The notes under the pieces were generated by a model. It saw nothing but the letters and a program-made list of their open reading frames with translations. It was not told where the DNA came from and made no database searches. Shown here in pieces: positions 53,269 through 61,867 of a stretch of 64,000 nt of DNA. The DNA comes from Crystallibacter degradans (GTDB lineage: Bacteria; Actinomycetota; Actinomycetes; Actinomycetales; Micrococcaceae), in the NCBI RefSeq assembly GCF_012952295.1, contig NZ_JABBCH010000006.1, positions 62,001 to 126,000 on the forward strand. Reading direction: 5' to 3'. Every line of letters begins with the position of its first letter. The first letter of the stretch is position 1. A program made the translations under genes and the position numbers.

Positions 53269-54987
53269 ATGTCCGCAGTCGTCAAGAACGCGCTGGCCAT
53301 GATCGGCGTGCGGAAGCAGTTTCATGAGCTGAACCTGCGGTACCGGGTCTTCCTGAGCCAGATGCCGCTGGTCATTTCCGTGACTTTGGTGGCCCTGGTG
53401 GCGGCAATCTTCTTCCCGACCACTCTTGACAACGTCGCTTTCCAGGCGGGGCTCATCATGCTGGCAGTACTGACGGCAGCCAGCTTTCTGGTCCCTTGGG
53501 ACCGCCTGCCCTACCCCACCTACTGGGTCATCCCGCTGCTGGATTTCGTTGTTGTAGCGGCGCTGAGGACAGGCGGGGCGGAGTCGCTGAGCGGGCTGAG
53601 CATGCTGGCGGTTTTCCCGGTGTTCTGGTTGGCATGGTCCGGCATAGCGCCAGTTGCCGCCAGAATCATCAGCTTCTTCGCACCCTTGCTGCTGGTCTGG
53701 GTACCCGTTCTGACCTCCGGTGAGCCGGTTACCGCAGCCGGGCTGGCCGATCCATTCCTGATTCCCATCATCATGCTCGCCATTTGCGTTACCGCGTCGA
53801 TATTCAGCCTGAGCGAGACGGACAAACAGGAAGTCCTCGAAGCCAAAGACCGCGAACTTCAGGCTGTCCTGGATGAAACCCGGGACCGCTCCAGGCTCAT
53901 GCAGACGATGATGGACACGGTCGGCGTCGGTCTGGTCGCCGTGGACAAGGACGGGCACGACATCCTGATGAACCGGCGCCAGCAGCAGAACCATATGCTG
54001 GCAGCTCCCCCGGGAAATACTGATCCCAACGAACGTCAACTGCACGTGTACAAACCGGACCGAACCTCCCCGATTCCGCCGGAGGAGCGGCCGGTCTTGA
54101 GGGCCGTGCGCGGGGAGACCTTCTCCGACGAATTGGTCTGGATCGGTGAGGGCAAGCAGCAGCGGGCAATGTCCATCTCCGCCAGGTCCATGCGGGACGA
54201 CGACGGCACCTTCGCCGGTTCTGTCGTTGCCTTCAGCGATGTCACGGACCTGGTGAACGCCCTGGCTGCCAAAGACGATTTCGTCGCCAGCGTGTCGCAC
54301 GAGCTGCGCACCCCACTGACCTCCATTATCGGCTACCTCGATCTGTCGCTGGAGGAGACCCAGCTGAAGGATCCGGACGGCTCCTTGGCCGTATCCCTAC
54401 GCGTAGCGCTGCGCAATGCCGAGCGCTTGCTCCAGCTGGTCTCGGACCTGCTCACTACCGCCTCCGGCCCGGCTAAGATCGAGCAACGCAACGCCGATCT
54501 GGCCGAGGTCATCGCGTCCTGCCTGGCTTCGGCAACACCTCGGGCGGAGGAAGCCGGCGTCGTACTGGTCAATGAGAGCCCTAGCGATCTCGAGGCGTTC
54601 ATTGACCACGACCGAATGTGCCAGGTGATGGACAACCTGCTCTCCAATGCCATCAAGTATTCCCCCGCCGGCGGTCGTGTTACCGTCCGTGCATGGCAGG
54701 CAGAGGGCCGGGTCGGCTTCGAAGTCGAGGACCACGGCATGGGCATCGCGGAAGAAGACCTGGGCGGGGTCTTCACCAAGTTCTTCCGCACTCCCACGGT
54801 GCGCAGGGCGGCGATCCCCGGAGTTGGACTTGGCTTGGTGATCACCAAGGCGATCGTGGAGGCGCACGGCGGCTCGATCAGCTTCACCAGCAAGCTCGGC
54901 AAGGGCACCACGTTCACGGTCCTGCTTCCGGCCGACGGCGGTGACCGGACCCCTTCTACGGAGACGACGTCGGCGGACAGGGTTTGA
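53269..54987 (+). CDS. Membrane sensor histidine kinase with PAS domain
   Basis: 572 aa. Four to five hydrophobic helices in the first about 190 residues form a membrane sensor; then a coiled helix, a PAS-like domain (about 215-330), HisKA with His344 in SHELRTPLTSIIGYLDL, and a HATPase domain with DHGMGI and GVGLGLVITKAI boxes. RBS GGGGAA. Divergent from the OmpR-type regulator and overlapping the VanZ gene by one base (TGATG), so VanZ is translationally coupled to it. Confidence 0.92.
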   Translation: MSAVVKNALAMIGVRKQFHELNLRYRVFLSQMPLVISVTLVALVAAIFFPTTLDNVAFQAGLIMLAVLTAASFLVPWDRLPYPTYWVIPLLDFVVVAALRTGGAESLSGLSMLAVFPVFWLAWSGIAPVAARIISFFAPLLLVWVPVLTSGEPVTAAGLADPFLIPIIMLAICVTASIFSLSETDKQEVLEAKDRELQAVLDETRDRSRLMQTMMDTVGVGLVAVDKDGHDILMNRRQQQNHMLAAPPGNTDPNERQLHVYKPDRTSPIPPEERPVLRAVRGETFSDELVWIGEGKQQRAMSISARSMRDDDGTFAGSVVAFSDVTDLVNALAAKDDFVASVSHELRTPLTSIIGYLDLSLEETQLKDPDGSLAVSLRVALRNAERLLQLVSDLLTTASGPAKIEQRNADLAEVIASCLASATPRAEEAGVVLVNESPSDLEAFIDHDRMCQVMDNLLSNAIKYSPAGGRVTVRAWQAEGRVGFEVEDHGMGIAEEDLGGVFTKFFRTPTVRRAAIPGVGLGLVITKAIVEAHGGSISFTSKLGKGTTFTVLLPADGGDRTPSTETTSADRV

Positions 54988-55676
54988 TGCGGCAGGCGTT
55001 AGGGACCAAGTTGGGGACGTGGGCAACGAAGTTGGGGATGTTGGGACAGAAGTTCGGGACAAAGCTGGCACCGCTGTCGGCAAAGTTGAAATCCGCCGTG
55101 CTGGCGATGCGCCGGTCGCGGCTCTGGGCCAAGCTTGAATCCTGGTTCCGGCGACGGCACGACGCCAAGAACGGCGCCCGGCTGCTGAGGGCACCGGCCG
55201 GCGGCCGGCGCGGGCATCTGCCCGGCTTCCTGCTGATCGGTTACCTGCTGACGGTGGCCTTGGTAGTTCTATGGCCAACGCCCGTGGACCGCGACGCGAG
55301 CGGCACCATCCTGCAGGTGCTGGCGAAGCTGCATGCCTTCGGCGCGCCGGACTGGATCGATTACAACCTGGTGGAGACCAGCGCCAACATTGTGATGTTT
55401 ATACCGATCGGTCTGTTGGGCGGCACCCTCCTGCGCGCCGGCTACCGCTGGATCGCCGTGCCCGCTGCCTTCGCCGTCTCGTTCCTGATCGAACTGGTCC
55501 AGGACACGTTCCTGCCCGGCCGCTTCGGGACTATGCAGGATGTCCTTGCCAACACCCATGGCTCGGCGCTGGGCCTGGTGATCCTATATGCGTTCCTCGA
55601 ATACCGGCGCATCGCCAAAGAGGACGCCGCCGCCGAACATCCGAAACAGATGAACGACGGCGGCGCTGACCCCTAG
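54987..55676 (+). CDS. VanZ family membrane protein with heptad-repeat N-terminus
   Basis: 229 aa. ATG at 54987 overlaps the kinase stop as TGATG. Residues about 1-50 are basic heptads (KLGTWAT-KLGMLGQ-KFGTKLA), probably amphipathic. Residues about 80-210 carry VanZ-like helices with NIVMFIPIGLLGGTLL and LIELVQDTFLPGRFGTMQDVLANTHGSALG, the family hallmark. VanZ-type proteins affect glycopeptide resistance or envelope anchoring; role here unknown. Confidence 0.85.
   Translation: MRQALGTKLGTWATKLGMLGQKFGTKLAPLSAKLKSAVLAMRRSRLWAKLESWFRRRHDAKNGARLLRAPAGGRRGHLPGFLLIGYLLTVALVVLWPTPVDRDASGTILQVLAKLHAFGAPDWIDYNLVETSANIVMFIPIGLLGGTLLRAGYRWIAVPAAFAVSFLIELVQDTFLPGRFGTMQDVLANTHGSALGLVILYAFLEYRRIAKEDAAAEHPKQMNDGGADP
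55008..55070 (+). repeat. 21-bp tandem repeats in the vanZ N-terminus
   Basis: AAGTTGGGGA-type cores at 55008, 55029 and 55050 are exactly 21 bases apart, encoding seven-residue units beginning K-L-G, K-L-G and K-F-G. The third core has one base change (C for G). Confidence 0.7.
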
Positions 55677-55700
55677 CTGTAGCGCTCGGTTTATTTTCGG

Positions 55701-57218
55701 CTACTTCTGTGCGGCATTGCCCTTGAACTTCATGTCAGCAGCACCGCTGTTGGAACCTCCCTTGGCCGTGCCATTGACCGCGGAAGTGGTCTCGGCAAAG
55801 GTCAGCGTGGCGTGCGCAATGGCATCGGACATCTGTTCCAGGGCGTCCATGCTGATATTGCTAAGATCGTCGCAGACCGTGTGGTAGCAGGGGTCGTAGG
55901 CTGCGCCCGCCGTGCCACCGAAATCCTTGGCCTGCTCTTCGCTCTTGATCCCTTCGGCGCCGGTGAACAGGCCACCGGCCGGAATGCCGTTTTCAATGAA
56001 GGCAAAGTAGTCGGAGCGCCCGTCAAAGGCCGTCGGCGCTGAGGCCAACCCCTGCGAGGCGAAGTAGTCGTTGAAGACGTGTTCAATATGAGCGGACCCG
56101 TTCGGACCGACCTGACCGAAAGCATCGCCGTCGCCGTCGTACACAAAGCGTACGAAGTTAGGCGAGCCCACCATGTCGAAGTTCAGGTTGAGTGCGTGCT
56201 GCTTGATCTCCTCCTTGCTCAGCTGGGAGACATAGTGGGTGGAACCGATCAGTCCGCTTTCCTCTGCTCCCCAGAACGCAAAGCGCACGCGGTTGCGCGG
56301 CCCGTCTTCGTCCTGCTCAGCCATCTGGATGGCTGTCTCCAGGATGGCAGCGCTGCCGGAGCCGTTGTCGTTGATGCCGGCGCCTTCGGCCACGCTGTCC
56401 AAATGGGCGCCGACCACTACGGTGCGGTCCGCGCGCCCGGCGGTGTCCGCCAGGATATTGAAGGTCCTCGACTGCTTGACTTCAGCATCAACCTTGACGC
56501 GCACCGTTGTCGCCGGATCCGCGGCCAGGGCCTGACCCACCGCGTAGGTGGCACCGACAGTCGGGATCTTAACGGCCTCGCCCAGCGTGCCGTTGAGGAG
56601 GCCGGACCGGTCGTCCCCGTTGCCCTGGTTGAAGATGATGGCTGCCGAAGCACCTGCGGCCGCAGCCAGTTGTGCCTTCACTCCGAAGGTGCAGGTGCCT
56701 CGCTGGATGAGCGCGATGTTGCCGGCCGTGAAGCCTTCGAAGTCGGCCGCTTCGCATCCGCTGGTCGAGGCCGCCGGATCGGTGAAGTTCACGTCCACCG
56801 CTGTTACTGCGGCCTCGACTTCGTCCGCACCCGAGTACTCCATGGTCGTAAAGTCGGTTCCGTTGATGTAGGTCTTCTCCGTCGGCGAGACCTGTACCAG
56901 CTCCGATGGTGTGTGCTCGACGAACTGCTCGTAGTCGAAGTACTGGCGCTCCGGATCATAGCCGGCATCCTTCAGTTCGGACTCGATGTACTCGGCACTT
57001 GCCTCGTAGCCTTCCGTTCCGGCTGCGCGGTTCCCGTCGTTGTTCCCGGCCACTTTCTGGAGTTGTTCAAGGTGGTCCATGATGCTCTCAGCAGTGACGG
57101 CTTCACGCAGCTTTTCCGTGTCCGTCCCGTTGTCCGCGTTGGCGGGCAGCCCGGCGCCGAGTGCCAAAGCGACGACGGCGGTTATCGCCCCGATGCGCTT
57201 ATTGCGACGATGATTCAT
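55701..57218 (-). CDS. Secreted M28 aminopeptidase with PA domain
   Basis: 505 aa from the ATG at 57218 (AGGGGA 9 bases upstream; ATG at 57227 also possible). Signal peptide ends ANADN. M28 zinc-peptidase ligands: H in AHLDS, D in INDNGSG, E-E in WGAEESG, D in DGRSDY and H in CYHTVCD. A PA domain is inserted before the catalytic core (about 105-230, GFTAGNIALIQRGTCTFGVKA). The tail is Gly/Asn-rich. Likely an exported aminopeptidase; paralogue of the next gene. Confidence 0.9.
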   Translation of the reverse strand: MNHRRNKRIGAITAVVALALGAGLPANADNGTDTEKLREAVTAESIMDHLEQLQKVAGNNDGNRAAGTEGYEASAEYIESELKDAGYDPERQYFDYEQFVEHTPSELVQVSPTEKTYINGTDFTTMEYSGADEVEAAVTAVDVNFTDPAASTSGCEAADFEGFTAGNIALIQRGTCTFGVKAQLAAAAGASAAIIFNQGNGDDRSGLLNGTLGEAVKIPTVGATYAVGQALAADPATTVRVKVDAEVKQSRTFNILADTAGRADRTVVVGAHLDSVAEGAGINDNGSGSAAILETAIQMAEQDEDGPRNRVRFAFWGAEESGLIGSTHYVSQLSKEEIKQHALNLNFDMVGSPNFVRFVYDGDGDAFGQVGPNGSAHIEHVFNDYFASQGLASAPTAFDGRSDYFAFIENGIPAGGLFTGAEGIKSEEQAKDFGGTAGAAYDPCYHTVCDDLSNISMDALEQMSDAIAHATLTFAETTSAVNGTAKGGSNSGAADMKFKGNAAQK

Positions 57219-57380
57219 TTGTGTCATTCCCCTGATTTCGGTTGAATGTCGCCCGGCATGGCCCCCAACACCGGTCGTGTTGCTGACGTTAGTCGAGGGA
57301 ATCCCGGGCTGGAAGAGCGCACAACCAGTTCGCCCTGCGAGGAGGGAGAATCGCCATCAGGGGTTGACAAAACGTTGTGC

Positions 57381-57401
57381 CGGACTCGGAAACTGAGTCC
57401 G
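57381..57401 (-). terminator. Hairpin between the two M28 genes
   Basis: 7-bp perfect arms CGGACTC / GAGTCCG (57381-57387, 57395-57401) with a 7-base loop, 34 bases beyond the stop of the short M28 gene on the minus strand. Confidence 0.5.
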
Positions 57402-57434
57402 AACTCGAGCCGCGGCGGTCCGGGCTAAGCCTCC

Positions 57435-58460
57435 TCAGTCCTCCGCGGGAGTGGCCGTGGCGAAGGCGATGGTGGCGTGTGCCAGGGCGTCCGCCATGTC
57501 CTCGAGCAGGTCCGTGTCCACGTTCTCGATCGTGTCGCAGGACCGGTGGTAGCAGCTGTCGTATTCCAGCCCCGCTTCGCCGCCGAAGTCCTGCACTTCG
57601 GCCCCGCTCTTGGTGCCCGCGTCGCCGGTGAAGAGCCCGCCGGCGGGAATGCCTGCTCTGAGGAAGGCCGTGTAGTCGGAGTCCCCGTCTTCGAACGGAG
57701 TGGGCAGCACCTCAAGTCCGCGGTCCGCAAAATAGTCGACGAAAACGTCCTCAATCTCATCCGACCCATTTGGTGCGTTGTCGCCGAAAGTCGAGCCGTC
57801 GCCGTCGTGCACAAATCGCACGCCGTTGGGTGAGGCCACCATGTCCAGGTTCAGGTAGACCGCATGCTGCCGGGTCTCGCTGCCGCTGAGTTCGTCCACG
57901 TAATGCTGCGATCCGTTCAGCCCCTCCTCCTCGCCGCCCCAGAACGCGAACCGCACCTTGTTGGTCGGCTCGATCCCAAAGTCCGCCATCCGCAGTGCCG
58001 TTTCGAGGATGGCGCCCACCCCGCTGGCGTTGTCGTTGATGCCGGGCCCGCGGCGCACCGAATCCAAATGCCCGCCCACCACAATGATGTGCTCGTCGCT
58101 GCCGCCGGTTTCCGCGAGGATGTTGAAGGTCTCGACCTCCTCGCCGTCGTCCCTGTACGTGAAATGCTGGCGCACAGGGTTGTACCCGGCCGCGCGCAGC
58201 TGCTCCTCGACATACCGGGCGGATTCCTCGTAGCCGGAACTGCCGGCGGCCCGGTGGCCGCCGTTTGCATCGGCCACGTCCTGAAGCGCCTCGAGGTGAT
58301 CCATGATGTCCCGGGCGTTAACGGCCTCGCGCAGCGCACCGGTGTCAGCGCTGTGCGTGGGAACCAGCGGCGGCGGAGCGGCGGAACAACCTGCAAGAAC
58401 AACGACGGCGGCCGCGGCCGCGGCGGCAAGACCTGCCCGGACACCTCTATGCATTTTCAT
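57435..58460 (-). CDS. M28 family peptidase, lipoprotein, without PA domain
   Basis: 341 aa from the ATG at 58460, RBS AGGGGG. Lipobox VVLAGC with Cys at about residue 25. Zinc ligands correspond to those of the neighbour: H in GGHLDS, D in INDNASG, E-E in WGGEEEG, D in GDSDY and H in CYHRSCD. The PA domain is absent: the sequence passes straight from the YNPVRQHFTYRD region to FNILAE. A surface-tethered aminopeptidase in the same cluster as a secreted one. Confidence 0.9.
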   Translation of the reverse strand: MKMHRGVRAGLAAAAAAAVVVLAGCSAAPPPLVPTHSADTGALREAVNARDIMDHLEALQDVADANGGHRAAGSSGYEESARYVEEQLRAAGYNPVRQHFTYRDDGEEVETFNILAETGGSDEHIIVVGGHLDSVRRGPGINDNASGVGAILETALRMADFGIEPTNKVRFAFWGGEEEGLNGSQHYVDELSGSETRQHAVYLNLDMVASPNGVRFVHDGDGSTFGDNAPNGSDEIEDVFVDYFADRGLEVLPTPFEDGDSDYTAFLRAGIPAGGLFTGDAGTKSGAEVQDFGGEAGLEYDSCYHRSCDTIENVDTDLLEDMADALAHATIAFATATPAED

Positions 58461-58484
58461 GGATGTTCCCCCTTGCGATGAAAC

Positions 58485-59339
58485 TTAGCGCATCTGCACG
58501 ACCGGCGGAAGTACTTTCTGCGTCAAACCCAGGCACAGCCAGAAGCACACCGCATAAGCGCCCAGAACCGCGGCGGAGACAAGCGACGACGGCGAGAAAT
58601 CCGCCCCGGCCGAGGCGTCCAGCAGCACCCCGCCCAGCAGCAGGAACAGGCCGCCGGCCGCCGTCACTGCGCCGGGCGCCAGCACGCTGGCAATCAGGAC
58701 CACGGCCACGCCGGCGATCGCCCAGATCCAGCCGTCCCCGGGCAGCTCCAGCGTTGCCAAGCCCGTGGGCGCGAGGCAGAAGGTCAGCAACACCAGGGCG
58801 GCATACGTGCACATTCCCACGTCAAGGATGGAACCGTGGCTGCCAATTTTGTGCAGCGTATTGGGCAGGACCGCGATGAACGCGGCGGCCAGCAGCGCAA
58901 TGTAGGCCGCCGTCCAGAAGGGGCGCGGCAGCCCGGCTGCGGGGGACTGCACCGCCAGCTCAAAGTATGCAGTGCTCGCGTAGAACACTGCGGCCGCGGC
59001 GATGATGAACTCGATGAAAGACCGGACAAGGTGCAGGCTGCCCGACCGCGCGGGCCGCTGCCGGACGAAGCTGCAGAAAAGCCCGTAAACAGCGCCGGCC
59101 GCCAGGCCTGCCCCGATCATCTCTGAGGTCCCGCCGCCGGTAAGCCCGGCGAACAGGGCAGTTGCCATGACGCCGGTGAAAAACGTGGACGGCAGCATGG
59201 CTGGGTCGGCCTTGAGCAGCCGCGGCGGTTTGCGCTGCAGCGCGAAAAACAGGAACACCAGGGCCAGACACAGCACACCGACCAGGACCGTTCCGTTGTC
59301 CGCTGCGGCATGGACGCGCGCGCTCATGAATCCGGTCAT
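58485..59339 (-). CDS. Polytopic membrane protein of unknown function
   Basis: 284 aa, eight or nine hydrophobic helices from residue about 18 to the end, with short loops and small residues (LTGGGTSEMIGAGLAAGAVYG). No motif of a known transporter or enzyme is visible. Start could be the ATG at 59339 or an internal ATG 12 bases later. Located between the M28 genes and ugd; divergent from ugd. Confidence 0.7.
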   Translation of the reverse strand: MTGFMSARVHAAADNGTVLVGVLCLALVFLFFALQRKPPRLLKADPAMLPSTFFTGVMATALFAGLTGGGTSEMIGAGLAAGAVYGLFCSFVRQRPARSGSLHLVRSFIEFIIAAAAVFYASTAYFELAVQSPAAGLPRPFWTAAYIALLAAAFIAVLPNTLHKIGSHGSILDVGMCTYAALVLLTFCLAPTGLATLELPGDGWIWAIAGVAVVLIASVLAPGAVTAAGGLFLLLGGVLLDASAGADFSPSSLVSAAVLGAYAVCFWLCLGLTQKVLPPVVQMR

Positions 59340-59520
59340 GGCAACACCAGCTGTTCTGCACAGCCGGCTGTTCGATAGTTCTGCCCAGATTTATGGATGG
59401 CACTTTGGACGCGAAAAAGTACAGACATATGAGTTCCCCAACTCCCCACTAATCGCCCATCGCGTGGCCGTCCCCAGATGGCACAGGCGTTTAGGCTTGT
59501 CCACACCCTAAGGCATGAAC

Positions 59521-59542
59521 CTCAAGGTCCCCTCAAGTTCCG
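59521..59542 (+). promoter_or_regulatory. Tandem 11-bp CTCAAG direct repeats upstream of ugd
   Basis: CTCAAGGTCCC followed directly by CTCAAGTTCCG, about 80 bases before the ugd start and oriented toward it. Matches the pair before the SipW operon in both period and orientation. Confidence 0.6.
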
Positions 59543-59621
59543 TGCCGTTTTAATCTTCTCTTCATGTTTGCGGGATACTGTCAATAGGGTTTTTCCAAGA
59601 AGTCTCGTTCAAAGGATCTGT

Positions 59622-60935
59622 ATGCGTATCTCCGTCATTGGCTGTGGTTACCTAGGCGCCGTCCACGCGGCTTCCATGGCCAAGCTCGGTCACGAAGTCG
59701 TCGGCATCGATGTGGACCAGCGCAAGATCACCGAGCTCCAGGCCGGCCGCGCACCGTTCTTCGAGCCCGGCCTGCCGGAACTGCTGACCGAGGTCCAGGA
59801 GACCGGCCGGTTGAAGTTCAGCACGTCGATGGCCGACGCCGAAGGCGCCCAGGTCCACTTCGTCTGCGTCGGCACCCCGCAGCGCAAGGGCGAATACGCC
59901 GCGGACCTGACCTACGTCGACTCCGCGTTCTACGAACTCATCCCCTACCTGCACGAGGGCGACATCGCCGTCGGCAAATCCACTGTCCCGGTGGGCACCG
60001 CCGCCCGGCTGGCCGACATGGTCGCTGCCAAGGCGCCCGGCGCCGTCCTCGCCTGGAACCCGGAGTTCCTGCGCGAAGGCCACGCGGTGAAAGACACCCT
60101 CACCCCGGACCGCTTCGTCTACGGCGTCCCCGCCGGTGAGCGGGGCGCACGCGCCACCGCCGCCCTGGACGAGGTCTACGCCACCCCGCTCTCCAACGAC
60201 ACCCCCCGCCTCGTGGTCGACTACGCCACCGCCGAACTGGTCAAGACCGCCGCGAACTCCTTCCTGGCCACCAAGATCTCCTTCATCAACGCCATGGCCG
60301 AAGTCTGCGAAGCCGCCGGCGCCGACGTGACCGCCCTCGCCGACGCCATCGGCATGGACGAGCGGATCGGCCGCAAGTTCCTCAACGCCGGCGTCGGCTT
60401 CGGCGGCGGCTGCCTGCCCAAGGACATCCGCGCCTTTATGGCCCGCGCCGGCGAACTCGGCGCCGACCAGGCCCTGACCTTCCTGCGCGAAGTCGACGCG
60501 ATCAACATGCGCCGCCGCTCCCGCGTCGTCGAACTGACCCGCGAACTCGTCGGCGGCTCCCTGATCGGCAAACGCATCACCGTCCTCGGCGCAGCGTTCA
60601 AGCCCGAGTCCGACGACGTGCGCGACTCCCCCGCACTCAGTGTCGCCCAGCAGCTCCAACTCCAGGGCGCCACCGTCACCGTCACGGACCCCGAAGCGCT
60701 GCCCAACGCCAAGGGCCGCTTCCCCGAGCTGTCCTACGAACCGGACACAAAGACCGCGCTGGCCAAGGCCCACGCCCTGGTACTCCTGACCGAATGGAAG
60801 GAATACCGCGAACTGGACCCGTCCGCCGTCGCCAATCTCGTGGACGAGAAGTGCATTCTCGACGGCCGCAACGTCCTCGACGCCGCAACCTGGCGCGACG
60901 CCGGCTGGACCTACAAGGGCATCGGCCGCCCCTGA
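59622..60935 (+). CDS. ugd: UDP-glucose 6-dehydrogenase
   Basis: 437 aa, RBS AAAGGA. Oxidises UDP-glucose to UDP-glucuronate for cell-surface polysaccharides. Motifs: Rossmann MRISVIGCGYLGAVHA, VDYATAELVKTAANSFLATKISFINAM, catalytic Cys264 in GFGGGCLPKD, and the C-terminal DSPALSVAQQL and DGRNVLD. A related GDP-mannose or UDP-ManNAc dehydrogenase is the main alternative, but the length and motif set fit UGD. Upstream CTCAAG repeats link it to the SipW locus. Confidence 0.92.
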   Translation: MRISVIGCGYLGAVHAASMAKLGHEVVGIDVDQRKITELQAGRAPFFEPGLPELLTEVQETGRLKFSTSMADAEGAQVHFVCVGTPQRKGEYAADLTYVDSAFYELIPYLHEGDIAVGKSTVPVGTAARLADMVAAKAPGAVLAWNPEFLREGHAVKDTLTPDRFVYGVPAGERGARATAALDEVYATPLSNDTPRLVVDYATAELVKTAANSFLATKISFINAMAEVCEAAGADVTALADAIGMDERIGRKFLNAGVGFGGGCLPKDIRAFMARAGELGADQALTFLREVDAINMRRRSRVVELTRELVGGSLIGKRITVLGAAFKPESDDVRDSPALSVAQQLQLQGATVTVTDPEALPNAKGRFPELSYEPDTKTALAKAHALVLLTEWKEYRELDPSAVANLVDEKCILDGRNVLDAATWRDAGWTYKGIGRP

Positions 60936-60958
60936 CCCCGACGGCCGAGGAGGAACCC

Positions 60959-61858
60959 ATGAACGCGATCGTCCTCGGCTGGGATCTTGCCGATTGGGAT
61001 GCTTGGCAACCGGCCTTCCCCGAGGTAGTGGAGCTTGTCGCCGAAACCGGCGGGTTCCGGACCAACTGGAGCCTTGGCTTGCCTCAGGATCCCGTTTGGC
61101 AGGCAGAGACTTCCCCGGGCGCCGAGGTATGGCTGCTGCTCACCGGTGGGAAGGACCGCGGACTGATCGGCCATGGCATGGTGGGACCCGACGGGGCTTC
61201 CCGGCATGGAACCGCTGACCCCAAGCCAGGCTCCGCCGTCGACGTCGTTTTCGACGCCCTCCTGCGCCAGGGCGAACATGTTCCCTACGACGAGCTGGCC
61301 AGCCGCGTTCCCGGCATGCCGTGGGACCTGGTCCGTGGCTGGGGCGAACCTATCCCGCCCGCCGAACTGCCCGCGCTGCGCGATGTCTGGGCCGATTATG
61401 CAGGGCCGTCGCAGTTTGAGCCGACGCTAGCCGTGCCGGGTGCGCTTCCGGATGAGGCCCTGCTAAAGGTTTCCACCAACCGGTACGAAGTCAGTCCGCA
61501 GGCGAGAACGGCCTGCATCCGCCACCACGGATCCAGCTGCGCGGCCTGCGGTTTCAATTTCGCAGCAGCCTACGGCGGGCTCGGCAAAGACTACATCCAG
61601 ATCCATCACATCGTTCCGGCCGCCGAACAGGGCGCGGACTATCAGCTGGATCCGCTGACCGATCTGGTGCCGCTCTGCGCCAACTGCCACGTGATGGCGC
61701 ACCAACGCACGCCTGTCCCCTACTCCCCCGCAGAACTGAGACGCTTAATGGCGGCCCCGCCGCACGTTTCCGGTTCGGTGCTGAGTCCGGAGGAAGAATC
61801 GGCCCAGCGGGATGCCGCCCGGCTGCTGCAGATCAAGGGTACTGGGATCCAGGACTGA
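60959..61858 (+). CDS. HNH endonuclease, possible modification-dependent restriction enzyme
   Basis: 299 aa from the ATG at 60959 with a strong GAGGAGGA RBS. Zinc-knuckle HNH core: C194-x-x-C197, H216-H217 in IHHIVPA, then C240-x-x-C243-H244. The N-terminal part (about 45-85, GAEVWLLLTGGKDRGLIGHGMV) resembles EVE/PUA-like modified-base readers that sit in front of HNH domains in type IV enzymes. No methyltransferase or partner gene is adjacent. The reader-domain reading is by eye. Confidence 0.82.
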   Translation: MNAIVLGWDLADWDAWQPAFPEVVELVAETGGFRTNWSLGLPQDPVWQAETSPGAEVWLLLTGGKDRGLIGHGMVGPDGASRHGTADPKPGSAVDVVFDALLRQGEHVPYDELASRVPGMPWDLVRGWGEPIPPAELPALRDVWADYAGPSQFEPTLAVPGALPDEALLKVSTNRYEVSPQARTACIRHHGSSCAACGFNFAAAYGGLGKDYIQIHHIVPAAEQGADYQLDPLTDLVPLCANCHVMAHQRTPVPYSPAELRRLMAAPPHVSGSVLSPEEESAQRDAARLLQIKGTGIQD

Positions 61859-61867
61859 CCCGAGGCC

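Noticed and set aside
53085-53327. 80-aa frame overlapping the histidine kinase start
   Set aside because: Overlaps the kinase coding start and lacks an RBS; composition is not protein-like.
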